A DNA stretch of 64,000 bases from JAMZMI01 sp964353015 (GCA_964353015.1 CAYGUA010000004.1:1-64000); one strand, 5' to 3'; shown: positions 1 through 9,370, counted from the stretch's first letter. The notes: a model not told the origin generated them from the sequence alone. A program made the numbers and translations.

Positions 1-66
1 AGTTAATGAATCAGTTTCTTGGAATAGTAATATGATGGGAAGCTAAAGGTTAGAACCAATTATTCA

Positions 67-1041
67 ATGCAAAAATTCTGCTCAATCTTTTTACTCACCT
101 TTGGATCTTGGAACTATCTCTTTTGTCAGGACTTGCCAAAAGTTGATAAAATAGTATTGGGATATGAAGAACTAAATCATCGTACCCCTGAAAAACTTGC
201 TGAACAAATTAACCAAGACTTTTTTACTGATTTAGAGAAAGCAAGGGCAATTTATACCTGGATTGCTTTAAATGTAGAGTATGATATCGAAGCATACATA
301 AAAGGAACGAATAGATTTTCATACACCTATAAAAATAATGAAGACAGATTGATTAAGGAGGAACAGCGAAAGAAGAAAGTGGCCGAATACACCTACAAAA
401 AAAGAAAAGGCGTTTGTGATGGTTATGCTAACCTTTTTCAAAATTTGAGTGAATTAACCGGTATCGAGAGTGAGATTATTCACGGATACAGCAAAACAAG
501 GATTGGAGATATTGGAAGAAAACCAAGTCGAACGGATCATGCTTGGAACTCAGTTAAAGTTGATGACAAATGGATTTTGATTGACGCAACTTGGGGAGCT
601 GGTTCTGTAAGTGGCAATTACTTCACAAAGGAATTTGATCCGGTCTATTTCGACACAAGGCCAGAAAGATTTAATCTCAACCACTATCCTTCAGATTCAA
701 AATGGGTTCTTTCAAAAATTTCAAAAAACGACTTTATTGAAGCCCCACTGTACTATTCATCTTACATGAATTCCAACTTTGAAATTAAGAGTCCAAACAG
801 TGGTTTTATTGACATTAAAGAAGATAAAGACATAATTATTAAAATTGAATCCGAATCAAAACCCACCAGCATTATGTATCATTACAGTCGAGATCAATAT
901 TCATCATTTATCAACTTCGAGAAAAATGGGAAATATTGGGAAGGAATTATACCGCCTCCCAAAGGCAAATCGTCAACCCTTACTCTCTTTTATCGAAACA
1001 AAGGACTTGTTGCTTATCAACTAAAATATAAAAGGAGCTAA
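67..1041 (+). CDS. Secreted transglutaminase-like domain protein
   Basis: This 324-residue protein begins with a hydrophobic signal peptide (about residues 1-20, ending near FCQ) and should be exported. Residues about 110-185 carry a transglutaminase-core-like fold: a Cys in GVCDGYA, a His in DHAWNSV and an Asp in LIDATWG give the Cys-His-Asp triad in the usual order and spacing. Proteins of this family act as cysteine proteases or amidases on peptides rather than as true cross-linkers. The C-terminal 120 residues look like a beta-rich domain. No operon partner is visible; the next gene is 300 bases away. The substrate cannot be told from the sequence. Confidence 0.8.
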   Translation: MQKFCSIFLLTFGSWNYLFCQDLPKVDKIVLGYEELNHRTPEKLAEQINQDFFTDLEKARAIYTWIALNVEYDIEAYIKGTNRFSYTYKNNEDRLIKEEQRKKKVAEYTYKKRKGVCDGYANLFQNLSELTGIESEIIHGYSKTRIGDIGRKPSRTDHAWNSVKVDDKWILIDATWGAGSVSGNYFTKEFDPVYFDTRPERFNLNHYPSDSKWVLSKISKNDFIEAPLYYSSYMNSNFEIKSPNSGFIDIKEDKDIIIKIESESKPTSIMYHYSRDQYSSFINFEKNGKYWEGIIPPPKGKSSTLTLFYRNKGLVAYQLKYKRS

Positions 1042-1345
1042 CAAACCTTTAAATACACATCATTGAATTATTTCAGGATCAGGACATAGCTTGATATTCT
1101 AAATCATGTATAACCAGAAAGGATACTGATAGAGGTACATATTCATTTTAGTTGCCCGTTATTCCTTCAAGCCAATCAAAATCAACTTCCTTCGTCTCAA
1201 ACAAACCAAGTCCTAGATTCGTGTCCTCACGAAACAATCCGAAAAAAGTTCGAGAGGACTCGAACATGGGCGAAGAGGAAAAATTCTCAATTAAACCTTA
1301 TGGCCTTTTGCGCATCTAAGACCAAAACATTTATAAATTCCATAC
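1042..1345. other. Intergenic stretch without a recognisable gene
   Basis: I see no coding frame with a plausible product, no RNA gene and no clear terminator here. A minus-strand frame further right (1291-1584) is only a shadow of the YHYH gene. Confidence 0.5.
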
Positions 1346-2287
1346 ATGATCAAGGCACCTAACCCCGCTCTGAAAGCGCTTACCCTAACAATCCTTTTCT
1401 GCACTTTTCTTTTGATTATTGGCTGCAACGAACCAGCAGACAAAGATCTCACCGTCGTTGAAACCGTAGATTTGACAAGTTTGCCGTTTGGCGGTTCTAA
1501 TATTTTGCGAAGAGACCAAGGCGTTCGGCAGCCAGATTTTGAGTCGCTCTGGCTATGTGGTGTACCTGCTGATGGTGCGGGCAACTCAGATGCAAGCGAC
1601 TGGACAAACGAAGATGGTACCTGGGACTACACCCGGAAGCCCATTGTAGAAGGGAGCCTCACCTGGATGAGTGAGTTTGAGATTTTGCTTGAAGGAAATG
1701 GTGATCGTTTAATCACCGGCAATTCTTTACCTGATCATCCCACTGGCGTTTTCCCCATTGATCCTAACAGTGTTGCTTACCAATATGACCGAAATACCAA
1801 CGAAATAAAGGCAAGAAATATATTGTTTCAATTCCCGGCCATGCCAGAGGTGGAAGATGATCCTGCTTGTGTGACATATGGTCCCGCCGGGATTTCTTTG
1901 ACTGGAAGCGTAATCTATCATGGAGCATCTACGCTTGGAAATGATGCTGCTGCGCATGAGATTTTAGATAGTTATGGTGGGCATTCTGATGGCACAAATA
2001 CCTACCATTATCATTATCCGGCAAAGAATCTTCAGGATCACATTCACCCACATGAGGAAGGTCATTCAGTTCTTATGGGCTATGTGATAGATGGCTTTGG
2101 AATATACGGTCCATATGGTGAAAATGGGGAATTGCTTTGGTCTAAAGATTTGGATGAATGCCACGGTCATACACATCCTGTACTTTGGGACGGTGAAATG
2201 GTCGACATCTATCATTATCATTGGACGTATGATTTTCCATACAATATTGGCTGTTTCAAAGGAACGCCTCATCCTTTGAATGGCTAG
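1346..2287 (+). CDS. YHYH-domain lipoprotein
   Basis: This 313-residue lipoprotein has an N-terminal hydrophobic stretch ending in the lipobox LLIIGC (Cys about 27). The C-terminal half carries the signature of the YHYH family: THP followed by a YHYH tetrad near residue 290, plus an earlier TYHYHYP and GGHSDGT region. These His-rich motifs suggest metal binding, but the family has no established reaction. Its stop codon overlaps the first possible start of the sulfatase gene, so the two are probably co-transcribed. The linkage suggests a role in the same extracellular process, which is inference. Confidence 0.8.
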   Translation: MIKAPNPALKALTLTILFCTFLLIIGCNEPADKDLTVVETVDLTSLPFGGSNILRRDQGVRQPDFESLWLCGVPADGAGNSDASDWTNEDGTWDYTRKPIVEGSLTWMSEFEILLEGNGDRLITGNSLPDHPTGVFPIDPNSVAYQYDRNTNEIKARNILFQFPAMPEVEDDPACVTYGPAGISLTGSVIYHGASTLGNDAAAHEILDSYGGHSDGTNTYHYHYPAKNLQDHIHPHEEGHSVLMGYVIDGFGIYGPYGENGELLWSKDLDECHGHTHPVLWDGEMVDIYHYHWTYDFPYNIGCFKGTPHPLNG

Positions 2288-2291
2288 AATT

Positions 2292-3635
2292 ATGAAACTT
2301 CATCATATGAAATCAGTCAAATCAATAATTCTGACCTTAGTCCTAACTGCTGTTTGTATCCTTCAATCCTGCAATGATGATGAGATAAGTTTGCCGGAGG
2401 ACAATGCCTCTCCAAATATCATTTTCATTGTTGCTGATGATTTAGGTTGGGATGCATTTGGCAACTACCCCGGGGTTTCCAGTACAAAGGCCAAAACACC
2501 TACGCTTGATTCATTGGCTCAAAATGGCATCACTTTTACCAATTTCTGGTCTAACCCAATTTGTGCGCCAACGAGAGCAGCCATGCTTACAGGAAAATAT
2601 GGATTCCGAACTGGTTTAGGAGGCGTCCAAAATCCGCAAATCGCAACCCTTTCAAATTCGGAGCTCTTGATTCAAAAATATGTTAAAGACAATACAGCGG
2701 AAAAATACACCACTGCCGTCATCGGCAAATGGCATGTAAGTGGTAATACTGATTTAGATGCGCCTGAGAATTTTGGTATTGATTATTATTCGGGCATTTT
2801 TCGTGGGGCGGTGCAAGACTATTTTGATTGGACACAAACCAGCTCGGGCGAGGAGGAGCAAATCACAACTTACACGACCACACATTTTGTGAATCAATCG
2901 ATCAAATGGATTGACGAGCAATCAAAGCCATTTTTTTTGTGGCTTGCATTTAATGCTCCACACACACCCTTTCATCGTCCTCCATTGGAACTAATTTCTG
3001 ATCAGTCTCTTGCCGACAATCAGGCGACTATTAACAGCAACCCGCTTCCTTATTATCTGGCATCCATTGAAGCGATGGATAAAGAAATTGGCCGTTTAAT
3101 CAATTCCCTGACTCAGGAGCAAATGGAGCATACGGTATTTGTGTTCTTAGGTGATAATGGAACTCCGGCACAAGTGTCACAGTCTCCTTATGTCGAAAAT
3201 GGTGCTAAAAACACCTTGTATCAAGGAGGTGTAAACGTCCCGCTGATCGTTTGTGGAAAAAATGTAACGAGGAAAAACACTTTTGAAACAGCGCTAGTTC
3301 AAGCCCCGGACATGTTTGCCACCATTGCTGATTTGGCTAGCGCAAGAACGTCCATATATCAGGATGGCATCAGTCTCAAGCCGCTCTTCTCAGATGCCAA
3401 TGCAAGTGAAAGAAGCATCATTTACGCAGAGCAATTCGGAAATAGTTTGAGTGCCAATGATGGTTATACCATCCGCAATGAAACTTATAAGTTCATTCAT
3501 CTAGACAAGGGTACTGAGTATTTGTACCAAATTGCGATTGACCCTTTTGAAACAAATAATTTATTGAAAGCCGACTTAACCAGTGAAGCCGAACAAAACC
3601 TTGAGCAACTAAGACTTGCTAAGGAACAGCTGTAA
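2292..3635 (+). CDS. Secreted sulfatase (lipoprotein)
   Basis: This arylsulfatase-type hydrolase should cleave sulfate esters, probably of polysaccharides, outside the inner membrane. An N-terminal signal ends in the lipobox LQSC. The metal-binding pair DD follows in IFIVADDLGWD. The core motif C-A-P-T-R (Cys about residue 95 counted from the ATG at 2280) matches CxPxR, whose Cys is converted to formylglycine. GKWHVSG and the late GDNGTP are also typical of the family. Three in-frame ATGs (2280, 2292, 2307) are possible; 2292 avoids overlap with the upstream gene. No formylglycine-generating enzyme gene is next to it. The overlap or near-overlap with the YHYH gene suggests an operon. Confidence 0.88.
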   Translation: MKLHHMKSVKSIILTLVLTAVCILQSCNDDEISLPEDNASPNIIFIVADDLGWDAFGNYPGVSSTKAKTPTLDSLAQNGITFTNFWSNPICAPTRAAMLTGKYGFRTGLGGVQNPQIATLSNSELLIQKYVKDNTAEKYTTAVIGKWHVSGNTDLDAPENFGIDYYSGIFRGAVQDYFDWTQTSSGEEEQITTYTTTHFVNQSIKWIDEQSKPFFLWLAFNAPHTPFHRPPLELISDQSLADNQATINSNPLPYYLASIEAMDKEIGRLINSLTQEQMEHTVFVFLGDNGTPAQVSQSPYVENGAKNTLYQGGVNVPLIVCGKNVTRKNTFETALVQAPDMFATIADLASARTSIYQDGISLKPLFSDANASERSIIYAEQFGNSLSANDGYTIRNETYKFIHLDKGTEYLYQIAIDPFETNNLLKADLTSEAEQNLEQLRLAKEQL

Positions 3636-3964
3636 AGGAAAAGTGGATCTGACGTATTTCAAGAGATGGGAAATTGAGGTTTTGGGAACAGAATTCCCTT
3701 CTTTACTTCAATACTTTTAACTCATTCATCGGTGTTGAAAGGTTAGGTGTCCGGATATTTTAGATGTCACTCAAGCCAGAGGTTTTGGGAAATGCTTCAA
3801 TTGGTCTAGTTAGAAGCAGCGTGGTTATATTTCGTTGGCTAAATTGCCAATCTAATCCTTTTCGAATGTATGTTTATCATCAATTTAACCAACCACGATA
3901 AGCTTAACAAACAGACTATAATAACTTCAAATTAAGAAAAATTGTCACAAATCACGGAAAATGA
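3636..3964. other. Intergenic stretch, nothing recognised
   Basis: This AT-rich region lies between the sulfatase and the dihydroorotase. I see no gene, RNA or convincing terminator. Confidence 0.5.
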
Positions 3965-5311
3965 ATGATGAATCAGCCTATTTTAATTAAGAATTCCACC
4001 ATTGTAAATGAAGGAGAAATATTTATCTCGGATGTATTATTGTCCAACGGACGTATTGATAAAATCGGAAATATTGACAATGAACCAAATGTTAAATTAA
4101 TTGACGGAACAGGCAAACATTTATTTCCAGGAATTATTGACGGGCAAGTTCATTTCAGGGATCCTGGCCTCACACACAAAGGAGATTTATATACCGAAAG
4201 CAGAGCAGCAATAGCAGGTGGGGTAACTTCCTTTATTGATATGCCAAATACAATCCCGAATATTTTGACGATTGAAAGTCTGAATGAAAAATTCGAAATA
4301 GCAGCAAAAAAGTCTTTGGCCAACTACTCGTTCTTTCTTGGTGTAAATGGGGACAATATTGATGAGGTAGTCAAAATGGATACGAGTCAATTTATTGGAG
4401 TTTCTGATGACGGCTTATATTTTACAAAAAAGGGAAATCTATTGGCTGATAGTCCGGAAAAAATGGAGAAACTGTTTGCTAACTGTAAATCTATAATCGC
4501 AATTCATTCAGAGAAAGAAGAAATTGTAGAAGCAAACGAACAGGCATTTCGTGAAAAATACGGTGAGAATATTCCGGCGAAGTTTCATCCGAAAATTAGA
4601 AGTACTCAAGGTTGTTACGAAGCAACTAAACGAGCCATTAGTTTAGCCAGAAAACATGATGCTCGGTTACATATTTTGCACTTAACAACTGAATCAGAAA
4701 CACATCTGTTTCAGAATGACATTCCTTTACACGAGAAAAGAATAACTACTGAAGTTTCGGTACACCATTTATGGTTTTCGGATAAAGACTATGAAAGACT
4801 AGGAATGCTCATTAAATGGAATCCAGCCATAAAAACCGAACAGGATAAGCGAGGGTTGTTAGAAGCGCTACTTGATGATAGAATAGATATCGTCACTACG
4901 GATCATGCTCCTCATACCCTAGAAGAAAAACAACAACCCTATTTCCAGTCAATGTCAGGAGCGCCAATGGTGCAGCATACGCTCAATTGCATGTTAGAAT
5001 TTTATAAACAAGGTTTTATTTCACTCGAAAAAATAGTAGAGAAGATGTGTCACAACCCCGCTATTCTCTATGGTATGACAAATCGAGGATTTATCCGAGA
5101 AGGTTATTTTGCTGACTTAACTTTGGTGGATTTGAACAGCCAATGGACAGTTTCTAAAAACAATCTATTGTACAAATGTGGTTGGTCCCCATTAGAGGGC
5201 ACTACATTTCAGACATCAATCAATCAGACGTTTGTAAATGGAAATCTAGTGTACGACAATGGGGATTTTTTTGAACAGGTAAAAGGAAGAGAAATTGAAT
5301 TCGCGATGTGA
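3965..5311 (+). CDS. pyrC: Dihydroorotase, Bacteroidota type
   Basis: A 448-residue amidohydrolase-superfamily protein that should interconvert N-carbamoyl-aspartate and dihydroorotate in pyrimidine synthesis in the cytosol. The start of the family, LFPGIIDG..VHFRDPGLTHKGD, is present at residues 53-74, followed by AAIAGGVTSFIDMPNT. The late metal/catalytic motif DHAPH is at 313-317. The first metal ligand of the usual DxHxH motif is Gln61 instead of His (D59-G60-Q61-V62-H63). From memory this Gln is common in dihydroorotases of Bacteroidota, so I keep the assignment. No other pyrimidine gene is adjacent. Two ATGs lie in tandem at 3965 and 3968. Confidence 0.85.
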   Translation: MMNQPILIKNSTIVNEGEIFISDVLLSNGRIDKIGNIDNEPNVKLIDGTGKHLFPGIIDGQVHFRDPGLTHKGDLYTESRAAIAGGVTSFIDMPNTIPNILTIESLNEKFEIAAKKSLANYSFFLGVNGDNIDEVVKMDTSQFIGVSDDGLYFTKKGNLLADSPEKMEKLFANCKSIIAIHSEKEEIVEANEQAFREKYGENIPAKFHPKIRSTQGCYEATKRAISLARKHDARLHILHLTTESETHLFQNDIPLHEKRITTEVSVHHLWFSDKDYERLGMLIKWNPAIKTEQDKRGLLEALLDDRIDIVTTDHAPHTLEEKQQPYFQSMSGAPMVQHTLNCMLEFYKQGFISLEKIVEKMCHNPAILYGMTNRGFIREGYFADLTLVDLNSQWTVSKNNLLYKCGWSPLEGTTFQTSINQTFVNGNLVYDNGDFFEQVKGREIEFAM

Positions 5312-5573
5312 TAGACAAAGAAGAATTAGACCTTCGCAATGTTAGCGTTAGTATTTTCAGGCCTTCGTATTGATTTGACTTTGCTAAAAGTCATTTTTCC
5401 ATATTCGAAATGATCATTCAATTCCGCACAGGTCAGATAAATTACATGGCTTTGCTTAGCGATCCTCATTTGCGAAGAAATTATTAATTTAACCCTTTTC
5501 AGAGTGAGGTTCGAGTCTCGGTAAATAACAATAGACTTTGAGCATTGGAAGTGACTTTCGCAATGGATGTATT

Positions 5574-5969
5574 ATGAACTTTTTTAAGAAGACAGTTTTC
5601 CCAATTTTGTTGGCTACCATCTGGATAAGTATATCTGAGTTTATAAGAAATGAATTTTTAGTGAAAGAATACTGGATAAGCCACTATAAAAAGCTGGGGC
5701 TTGTGTTTCCATCAGAACCAATCAATGGCGCGATTTGGGGCGTTTGGTCATTACTTTTTGCGTTTGTGATCTTTATTATTTCAAGAAAATTTTCCTTGGT
5801 GAAGACAACTTTTCTTTCCTGGTTTGTAGGATTTGTCTTGATGTGGGTGGTAGTTGGAAATATGGGTGTTTTACCAATCAGTATTTTATATATCGCCGTA
5901 CCATTAAGTTTGTTGGAAGCTTTTTTGGCAACATTTATAATCTGTAAATTTTCCGTAAATAAGGAATAA
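5574..5969 (+). CDS. Small integral membrane protein, unknown function
   Basis: About 131 residues from the ATG at 5574; a longer frame begins at 5538, but its first 12 residues are polar and precede the obvious first membrane segment. Roughly four transmembrane helices are visible, starting in KKTVFPILLATIWIS, GAIWGVWSLLFAFVIF, LSWFVGFVLMWVVVG and LYIAVPLSLLEAFLATF. I do not recognise the family. It sits alone between a possible tRNA remnant and a truncated gene fragment. Confidence 0.6.
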   Translation: MNFFKKTVFPILLATIWISISEFIRNEFLVKEYWISHYKKLGLVFPSEPINGAIWGVWSLLFAFVIFIISRKFSLVKTTFLSWFVGFVLMWVVVGNMGVLPISILYIAVPLSLLEAFLATFIICKFSVNKE

Positions 5970-5983
5970 TTCTTTCATTCTAA

Positions 5984-6058
5984 ATGGCTGAAAATATCCA
6001 AACAGAATTTAAAACCGTTTTAGTTAATTATATTGATGAAGCGAAAGGTTGTATCTGA
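5984..6058 (+). pseudogene. Possible fragment of an AlbA_2/Schlafen-type ATP-binding protein
   Basis: A 24-codon frame reads MAENIQTEFKTVLVN and then drifts off before a stop. From memory this resembles the N-terminus of AlbA_2-domain (Schlafen-like) proteins, which open with a similar ENxxxEFK motif. Nothing of the remaining domain follows, so it would be a decayed remnant. The match is only about 15 residues and could be chance. Confidence 0.3.
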
Positions 6059-6122
6059 TAGCTTTAGATAGAACCGTGAATAGGAGGCTAAGTATCTTGT
6101 GAATCACAAGAGTCTCTAATTT

Positions 6123-7265
6123 TCACCTAGCCAAAACTCCATTTTTCACAAACTGCAAAGATTCATAGATTTCTTTCACTTTGCTCGCTGTTGATTGCCA
6201 TCTGAAAGTTTCAGCACGCTGTAGTCCTTTTCTTTCCAACATCAATTTGTAGTTGTTCTCTTCCAGCAGATACACCATTGCAGCAGCGATATCCATCGGT
6301 CGTGTAGGATCAGTGAGATGTGCTGCGCCACCTGATACTTCTGGCATGGAGGACGTATTGGATGTGATCACAGCAGTGCCGCAGGCCATTGCCTCGATGA
6401 TCGGAATACCGAAACTCTCACGCAAAGAAGGATATACAAATAAATCTGCTGAAGCGTAGATAGCCGGAAGATCTGCATGAGACACATATCCTGTCAGGTG
6501 TATTTTAGTCATCAATTTTGACATTTGTAATTCTCTCAATACATCCTCAACCTCTTGTTTACTGCTTTCCGCGATGACGAGCGATAGTGGTTCATTTACA
6601 CCTTCGCAATAATGTCCATATGCTTCCAACATACCTTTCATGTTTTTCTTAGGTGCAGTATTTCCCAGGAAGAAAATGTAGTTGTCGGGCAGTCCCAATC
6701 TCAATTTTGTAATCGATTTGTCAATGTCATTGAGTGGCTTGAATTTGGAAGCCACGCCATTGTAAACTGTGCTTACCTTCGATGATTCTCCCAAAACCTG
6801 GGAGATTCCATTTTTCTCAAAATCTGAAACCGTCATCACTTTTTTGGCATGCCTAAATACTGCCGGCACAATCCATTTTCTATAATAATGACCCAGTCGC
6901 TGGTAAAGGGACCCTCCACTAAAAGATTTGTTGAGATAAATGATATCATGAAGAGTAAGCACAGTTGGTACTGAACAAAATGCTGGTGCGGTATTGCTGG
7001 TGCAATGCAGGACGTCTAGTCGTAATTTTTTAGCTGCGTTTGGAAGGCTTACCTGTTCCCAATCGGCGTAAGTGATTCCACTTAGTTCTACGATTTTGAA
7101 ATTCGGGGTTTCTTCCAGACATTGATCTTCATCTGGTTTCACAAAAATGAAATATTCGTTTTCGAGATCCGACTTTTGTAATTCACGAATCAGCTCCAAA
7201 GCATAGATGTCCATGCCATGTTTCTTTTTTCTAAAAATGCGCTGAGCTTCTATTCCTATTCTCAC
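6123..7265 (-). CDS. Glycosyltransferase family 4 (GT-B)
   Basis: A 380-residue retaining glycosyltransferase that should add a sugar from a nucleotide donor during exopolysaccharide repeat-unit assembly at the cytoplasmic face. The C-terminal donor-binding half contains FFLGNTAPKKN, a GYVS step and the EX7E motif in RESFGIPIIEAMACGTAVI (about residues 285-303). The N-terminal half begins with a GT-B-like strand and carries LHDIIYLNKSF. The start overlaps the stop of the upstream GT2 gene by 4 bases, indicating translational coupling. It is the last gene of the unit beginning with the sulfotransferase. The sugar transferred cannot be deduced. Confidence 0.88.
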   Translation of the reverse strand: MRIGIEAQRIFRKKKHGMDIYALELIRELQKSDLENEYFIFVKPDEDQCLEETPNFKIVELSGITYADWEQVSLPNAAKKLRLDVLHCTSNTAPAFCSVPTVLTLHDIIYLNKSFSGGSLYQRLGHYYRKWIVPAVFRHAKKVMTVSDFEKNGISQVLGESSKVSTVYNGVASKFKPLNDIDKSITKLRLGLPDNYIFFLGNTAPKKNMKGMLEAYGHYCEGVNEPLSLVIAESSKQEVEDVLRELQMSKLMTKIHLTGYVSHADLPAIYASADLFVYPSLRESFGIPIIEAMACGTAVITSNTSSMPEVSGGAAHLTDPTRPMDIAAAMVYLLEENNYKLMLERKGLQRAETFRWQSTASKVKEIYESLQFVKNGVLAR

Positions 7266-8425
7266 GGCTGTAATGCTTGATGTGGTGTATGTAAAAAATT
7301 AGTTTTTGCTTTTTTATATCCTTTGAAAGCCACAAGCATCAAAAAGAATGTTTTTGGCAATAGGAGACAGGCTTTCAATGTTTGCAAATTGAGAAAGGCT
7401 TTTGGTGTTGCGAATAAAAGCGTCAAGGTATATCCGATGAGCAATAAGATTGACCAGGTGAATATTGCGCCCTGGATAAATAAGCTGCCAGCTGTAAGCA
7501 ATACAAGGATACCCAACAATATCAACCTTGGTGGCAATAGAAACTGCAAAGATTTATCGAAATAATTGACATTCCCTTTTGTGATCAGGTGCTTACAAGC
7601 ATCGCCAAAAGATTGAATACCAAATCTGATTTGAGCAGCGATCCATCTTGTTCTCTGGTTTGTGAAAACCTCTTCCCGGCTTACCTTTTCATCATACACG
7701 ATTGCGTTTTCAGCGTATTTTATATTGATGTTTTCTTTCAGGAATGAAAGCTCAAGTTCCTTATCAAAACCGCCTATGGCTTTGATTTCAGCCATTTTTT
7801 CTTTGAATAACTCAAAGTCGAAAGCCATGCCCGAACCGATCAAAGCAGAAGCCAAGCCAAGATTTTGGTGACCTTTTCTGAAAATGTTGTTGTTGATTTC
7901 TTCGCTGATGGCGTCTAGTACAGCCATGCCATTCTCCTGATTTTTTGCTACTCTGTGACCTTGGATTACACTATTGCCATGATTGTATTCCTTGTTGATT
8001 TTATAAAGGAAATCAGGCTCCATCACATTGTCAGAATCAAGAACTACTGTGATTTGATATTTTTTATCAATCGCTTCATAAGCTTTGTTTATCGCCTTGG
8101 CCTTTGTGCTTTTCTCGAATTCAACTTCAATCACATAGATCGGAAGTGTTTTTAATTTGGCGATCGTTTCTGGTTTCAAAGAATCAGCGATTACATAAAC
8201 ATCGTAGTTGCGGCGATTGTAGGTTTGATTCAAAGCATCTTTTGCAGTTTGAAAAATGATGCCATCTTCCTTGTAAGCAGGGATAAATACGGCGATATCA
8301 TTGGTGGTCACAGCCGAAAAAGGAATCAAATCCTTTTTGGTGTAAGTAGATGCCAGACTATATATGCCGTAGTAAACCACGGAAATAGTTAGATATATGA
8401 GTATTGGATAGAATAGATATTCCAT
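7262..8425 (-). CDS. Membrane glycosyltransferase family 2
   Basis: A 387-residue GT-A enzyme. One N-terminal transmembrane helix (about residues 4-22) precedes a catalytic domain with the metal-binding DSD in VVLDSDN and the acceptor motif QRTRW. Two to three C-terminal membrane segments follow (about residues 290-370). This layout resembles processive or membrane-anchored GT2 enzymes of polysaccharide synthesis. It lies 4 bases after the sulfotransferase gene and overlaps the next glycosyltransferase by 4 bases, so it belongs to the same operon. It may be a repeat-unit transferase or a processive synthase; the Wzx/Wzy genes nearby favour the former. Confidence 0.87.
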   Translation of the reverse strand: MEYLFYPILIYLTISVVYYGIYSLASTYTKKDLIPFSAVTTNDIAVFIPAYKEDGIIFQTAKDALNQTYNRRNYDVYVIADSLKPETIAKLKTLPIYVIEVEFEKSTKAKAINKAYEAIDKKYQITVVLDSDNVMEPDFLYKINKEYNHGNSVIQGHRVAKNQENGMAVLDAISEEINNNIFRKGHQNLGLASALIGSGMAFDFELFKEKMAEIKAIGGFDKELELSFLKENINIKYAENAIVYDEKVSREEVFTNQRTRWIAAQIRFGIQSFGDACKHLITKGNVNYFDKSLQFLLPPRLILLGILVLLTAGSLFIQGAIFTWSILLLIGYTLTLLFATPKAFLNLQTLKACLLLPKTFFLMLVAFKGYKKAKTNFLHTPHQALQP

Positions 8426-8429
8426 GATC

Positions 8430-9356
8430 TTATTTGGTTTGCAGCCATTTGCTTAAATCTCTTTTTAGCAAATCCTGAAGTTTTAAAATTTCACTTTGAT
8501 ATACTTGCTCGATGATAGCTTTTCTTAGCTCAGGTTGTAAGGGTTCCTTTTTTAGATTGGCTTTCCTCATTTTATTCACCCATCTGCGTAAATCTTGATT
8601 CTCAAGAATTTTGCTGGTGATTCTTGGGCTGATCACTTTGATTGCCTCTTTGATTATACTTTTTTGACCTATTAATTTGTCGTAGAAATTATTTTGAATT
8701 TTACCGGACACGTTATATTCAGCGTCTAGATCCGGAGTAAAGTATGGATCAACCCCGATGAATTCATAGATGTCGCTGATTACTTTAATTGGATTTTTTC
8801 TCAGGTCATCATATAAATAAACTCTGATTTGACTTTCGTCGAATAGCTCGAAGTATATGCTCAGATTCTGATGATAAAATCCTTCGCTGACCAGGTCATT
8901 GCGTTTCCACCAGATAGTAGATTTGTCTAGTGCATCCGCAAAGTTTTTGGTAGGCTCACGATGCTCTCTTACCAAATGCATATATCTGGAATAGAGTCTA
9001 TCTACAGGATCTCGTAGTATAGCGATGATTTTTGTCTCTGGAAGTCTATCCTTAATTTTTTGTGCTGCTAAAGGTGAGTATAAGTACATAGGTGAGACTT
9101 CACCAATGGCTTTTTCGTCTGTGACATCAGCGAATAGTTCTTTATATTTTTCCCATGTAGTAATTGAGTCTGGAAAATGATACATCTGATCTGGATCGTT
9201 CGATGAGTTTATCATTTCAGTTCCTTCAAGAGCAAAAAAGTTGGTTTCTTTTATTTTACTCACATAAACTTCAGGATGCTCTGATAAATGTTCGTATAAG
9301 GCTGTGGTGCCTGATTTTCCAGCTCCTATTATGATAAAATTTGGTAGACTTTCCAT
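8430..9356 (-). CDS. PAPS-dependent sulfotransferase
   Basis: A 308-residue sulfotransferase expected to move sulfate from 3-phosphoadenylyl sulfate to a sugar hydroxyl. The 5-phosphosulfate-binding loop is GAGKSGTTALYEHL at about residues 11-24, and the 3-phosphate-binding segment LRDPVDRLYSRY follows near residue 120. It heads a three-gene unit with two glycosyltransferases inside the exopolysaccharide locus, which implies a sulfated product. A conserved motif lies 59 bases upstream of its ATG and a TACATTTG box 14 bases upstream. Confidence 0.88.
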   Translation of the reverse strand: MESLPNFIIIGAGKSGTTALYEHLSEHPEVYVSKIKETNFFALEGTEMINSSNDPDQMYHFPDSITTWEKYKELFADVTDEKAIGEVSPMYLYSPLAAQKIKDRLPETKIIAILRDPVDRLYSRYMHLVREHREPTKNFADALDKSTIWWKRNDLVSEGFYHQNLSIYFELFDESQIRVYLYDDLRKNPIKVISDIYEFIGVDPYFTPDLDAEYNVSGKIQNNFYDKLIGQKSIIKEAIKVISPRITSKILENQDLRRWVNKMRKANLKKEPLQPELRKAIIEQVYQSEILKLQDLLKRDLSKWLQTK

Positions 9357-9370
9357 TTCCTTTTTTTTAT

